A stretch of DNA of 35,287 nt from Hyphomicrobiaceae bacterium. GTDB taxonomy: Bacteria; Pseudomonadota; Alphaproteobacteria; Rhizobiales; Hyphomicrobiaceae. The notes below the pieces were generated by a model, which saw nothing but the letters and a program-made list of their open reading frames with translations, was not told the DNA's origin and ran no database searches. The position numbers were made by a program, and so were the translations under genes. The DNA is taken from contig JAKFWF010000008.1 in assembly GCA_021730785.1 (NCBI GenBank), positions 1 through 35,287 of the forward strand, written 5' to 3'. Position 1 is the first letter of the stretch; every line of letters starts with the position of its first letter. This document shows positions 33,885 through 35,287 of this stretch, piece by piece.

Positions 33885-34143
33885 GAGGGCTACGATCCGC
33901 TGTTCGACAGCAAGCGCTCGCCCTGACGGTTTCGAAAAACTTCTGACGGTGGCGAGCCCGCGGTATGAGTGGCTCGTCGGTGAAAGTACTGTGAAAGTCG
34001 CCATTTTTTGCTGCGCAATCCAAGATGACGGCACGCGGAAAACCCGTTAGCCTCGGTCCCATTGAAATAAGTACCGACCAATTTCACCGAGTTGCTTTTG
34101 ACAACAACGCTCGCCGTTGCGGGCCAGAATTTGGAGCTAAGCA
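33885..34143. other. Unassigned stretch before the YdaS-like gene
   Basis: Contains an inverted repeat, GCTCGCC (33916-33922) and GGCGAGC (33951-33957), with CTGACGGT directly repeated inside it (33923-33930 and 33943-33950). A 55-codon open frame begins at ATG 33883 but has no homologue I recognise. TTGACA lies at 34098-34103, with CAGAAT 21 bases further, too far for a good promoter. GGAG at 34133-34136 serves the next gene. Confidence 0.35.
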
Positions 34144-34386
34144 ATGATTGCAGTATCGCGCCGCGATCGCGCGCTGGCCACGGCCATTGTGTCCGTTGGC
34201 GGCGTTGTCCGACTGGCTCGGGCCTTGGGATTGCGCCAGCCGACGGTGAGCGGCTGGACCCGGGTGCCAGCACATCACGTCCTTCAGGTCGAGGCGATTT
34301 CCGGCATCAGCCGGCGCAAACTGCGGCCAGACCTGTATGACGTCCCCGAGCGGTCGACCATCAGACCGCAGGTGGCGCTCCGCTAG
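34144..34386 (+). CDS. YdaS/Cro-like DNA-binding protein, 80 aa
   Basis: A small helix-turn-helix protein. SVGGVVRLARALGLRQPTVS then GWTRVPAHHVLQVEAISGIS matches the YdaS antitoxin/P22 Cro-like pattern, where a short helix pair is followed by TVSGW or AVSKW and the motif R-V-P. The same family pattern ends with S-R-x-x-LRPDLYD, seen here as RRKLRPDLYD. ATG 34144 has GGAG 7 bases upstream. Such proteins are usually prophage repressors or antitoxins, but no phage or toxin gene lies next to it. It could be a relic of a mobile element or a domesticated regulator. Confidence 0.65.
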   Translation: MIAVSRRDRALATAIVSVGGVVRLARALGLRQPTVSGWTRVPAHHVLQVEAISGISRRKLRPDLYDVPERSTIRPQVALR

Positions 34387-34539
34387 GCTGCACTGCAACG
34401 GCAACATAGCGGCTGAGTGCTGCACTATTTTTGTCCACTCGCTCGCCATGGCCGCACACAGTTGCGACTGTGCACGTTGTTGCAGTGATCGCTGCGTGAT
34501 ACGTCGTGACCTGCTCTGATAGGTCCGGCCGGTTGCACC

Positions 34540-35163
34540 ATGAACGTCGAACTGCTGACTGCGCTCATCGGCTTCGCGTTCGTGATGTCGATCACGCCGG
34601 GGCCCAATACCATGATGCTGCTGGCCTCGGGCGTGAATCACGGGTTCCGCGCGACCGTGCCGTTGATCGTCGGGGTCTGCGTCGGCGTCCTTGTCATGCT
34701 GCTGGCTGTGGGACTTGGGGTCGGCCAGCTGTTTGCGCGCCTGCCCTGGCTGTATACTGCACTGAAGCTGTTCAGCGTCGTCTATTTGCTGTGGCTGTCG
34801 TGGAAAATCGCGACCGCCAGCCCAGCCAGCTCCATTGGCGAAGGTGCGCCGCGAGTCTTCACGTTCGCTGAGGGCGTCGGCTTGCAATGGGTCAATCCGA
34901 AGGCCTGGACCCTGTGCCTGACTGTTGCAACCGCTTATACGCTTCCCGATCAATATGCAGCGAGCATGTTGGCGGCCGCGCTGGTCTTTGCCGCAGTCAA
35001 CGTCCCGAGTGTCATTGTCTGGGCGCTGTTCGGCGTCAGCTTGCGGCGCTTCTTGCAGGACCCAGTGCGCGTGCGCCTGTTCAACGGTGCGATGGCGCTG
35101 GCCCTCGTTGCCTCGCTGTCGCCCCTGGTGCTGGAATTGGCGCGGGCCGCGAAACTGCTCTAG
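34540..35163 (+). CDS. LysE/RhtB-family amino-acid exporter
   Basis: An inner-membrane exporter for amino acids or related metabolites. The 207-residue protein has the family's N-terminal signature FVMSITPGPNTMMLLASGVN (residues 14-33) and five or six membrane helices. It also has the second conserved block, GLQWVNPKAWTLCLTVATAY, near residue 113. Length is typical. The substrate cannot be read from sequence, since LysE, RhtB and leucine exporters share these motifs. An inverted repeat, CACAGT/ACTGTG with a TGCG loop (34457-34472), lies upstream and could be an operator. No LysG/ArgP-type regulator is adjacent. Its stop codon overlaps that of a transposase end on the other strand. Confidence 0.93.
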   Translation: MNVELLTALIGFAFVMSITPGPNTMMLLASGVNHGFRATVPLIVGVCVGVLVMLLAVGLGVGQLFARLPWLYTALKLFSVVYLLWLSWKIATASPASSIGEGAPRVFTFAEGVGLQWVNPKAWTLCLTVATAYTLPDQYAASMLAAALVFAAVNVPSVIVWALFGVSLRRFLQDPVRVRLFNGAMALALVASLSPLVLELARAAKLL

Positions 35164-35285
35164 TGTTCCGACTCAGTCGCTTGGTTCCCGCCCTTGATGG
35201 CATCGAGTTTATCGAGGGCGCGCCGCTCCTTTCGCAAAATGAGCGCGGCGGACTTGGTCCACACGAAGGGCTTCGGGCTGGCGTT
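35160..35285 (-). mobile_element. IS630-family transposase, C-terminal end (cut by window edge)
   Basis: The minus-strand frame reaching the right edge encodes 41 residues: NASPKPFVWTKSAALILRKE, then RRALDKLDAIKGGNQATESE and H, ending at TAG 35162-35160. N-x-x-PKPFVWTKSA is the well-known C-terminus of IS630 transposases. Only this end lies in the window. The stop overlaps the exporter's stop codon on the opposite strand, so any terminal inverted repeat of the element would fall inside the exporter gene or has been lost. Confidence 0.78.
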
Positions 35286-35287
35286 GT

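Noticed and set aside
33883-34050. 55-codon plus-strand frame starting inside the repeat boundary
   Set aside because: Reads somewhat like protein but has no recognised relatives and no ribosome-binding site; kept only as a note in the gap entry.

Overview
The window is high-GC DNA from an alphaproteobacterium. The evidence is the gene order rimP-nusA-ylxR-infB, the block rpmH-rnpA-yidC-engB-argB, and many proteins of rhizobial or rhodospirillal type. No rRNA gene is present to settle the genus, and I recognised no tRNA gene or CRISPR array.

Layout. 1-125 is the C-terminal end of an ISAzo13-type transposase cut by the window edge. 234-2380 holds an unknown protein, pyridoxal kinase and a DUF429 protein in one tight cluster. 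2516-10656 is core information processing on the + strand: metK, trmB, then rimP-nusA-ylxR-infB. The usual followers of infB (rbfA, truB) are missing; a decayed Uma2-type nuclease gene stands there instead. 11481-14999 carries two convergent polysaccharide-export genes, an ExoP/Wzc-like co-polymerase and an outer-membrane OPX lipoprotein. An Old Yellow Enzyme gene follows, broken by one amber codon. 16652-23271 on the - strand is the conserved rpmH-rnpA-yidC-engB-argB block (transcribed right to left). It is interrupted by an opposite-strand gene for an unusual protein with a Clp N-terminal domain, a long proline-rich linker and a C-terminal membrane anchor.

23489-28844 is metabolic and accessory: a ureidoglycine-glyoxylate-type aminotransferase coupled to a 64-residue FdrA-like peptide, a membrane-anchored thermonuclease, an exported amidase, and a MarR regulator translationally coupled to a Tat-exported Acg-like nitroreductase under a clear palindromic operator. 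29125-33215 holds an aldehyde dehydrogenase, a signal-less trypsin/PDZ protease and a 3-hydroxyisobutyryl-CoA hydrolase. Between the first two lies a compact candidate small RNA with two C-rich hairpin loops. 33205-34143 is repeat-rich: a gene remnant, a 92-bp palindrome and a roughly 337-bp element with terminal inverted repeats. The window closes with a YdaS/Cro-like regulator, a LysE-family exporter and an IS630 transposase C-terminus.

The candidates most worth attention are the Clp-N/proline-rich/membrane protein (17890-19974), the C-rich-loop small RNA (30760-30836), the single-stop oxidoreductase (16191-16193) and the nested inverted-repeat element (33450-33884).
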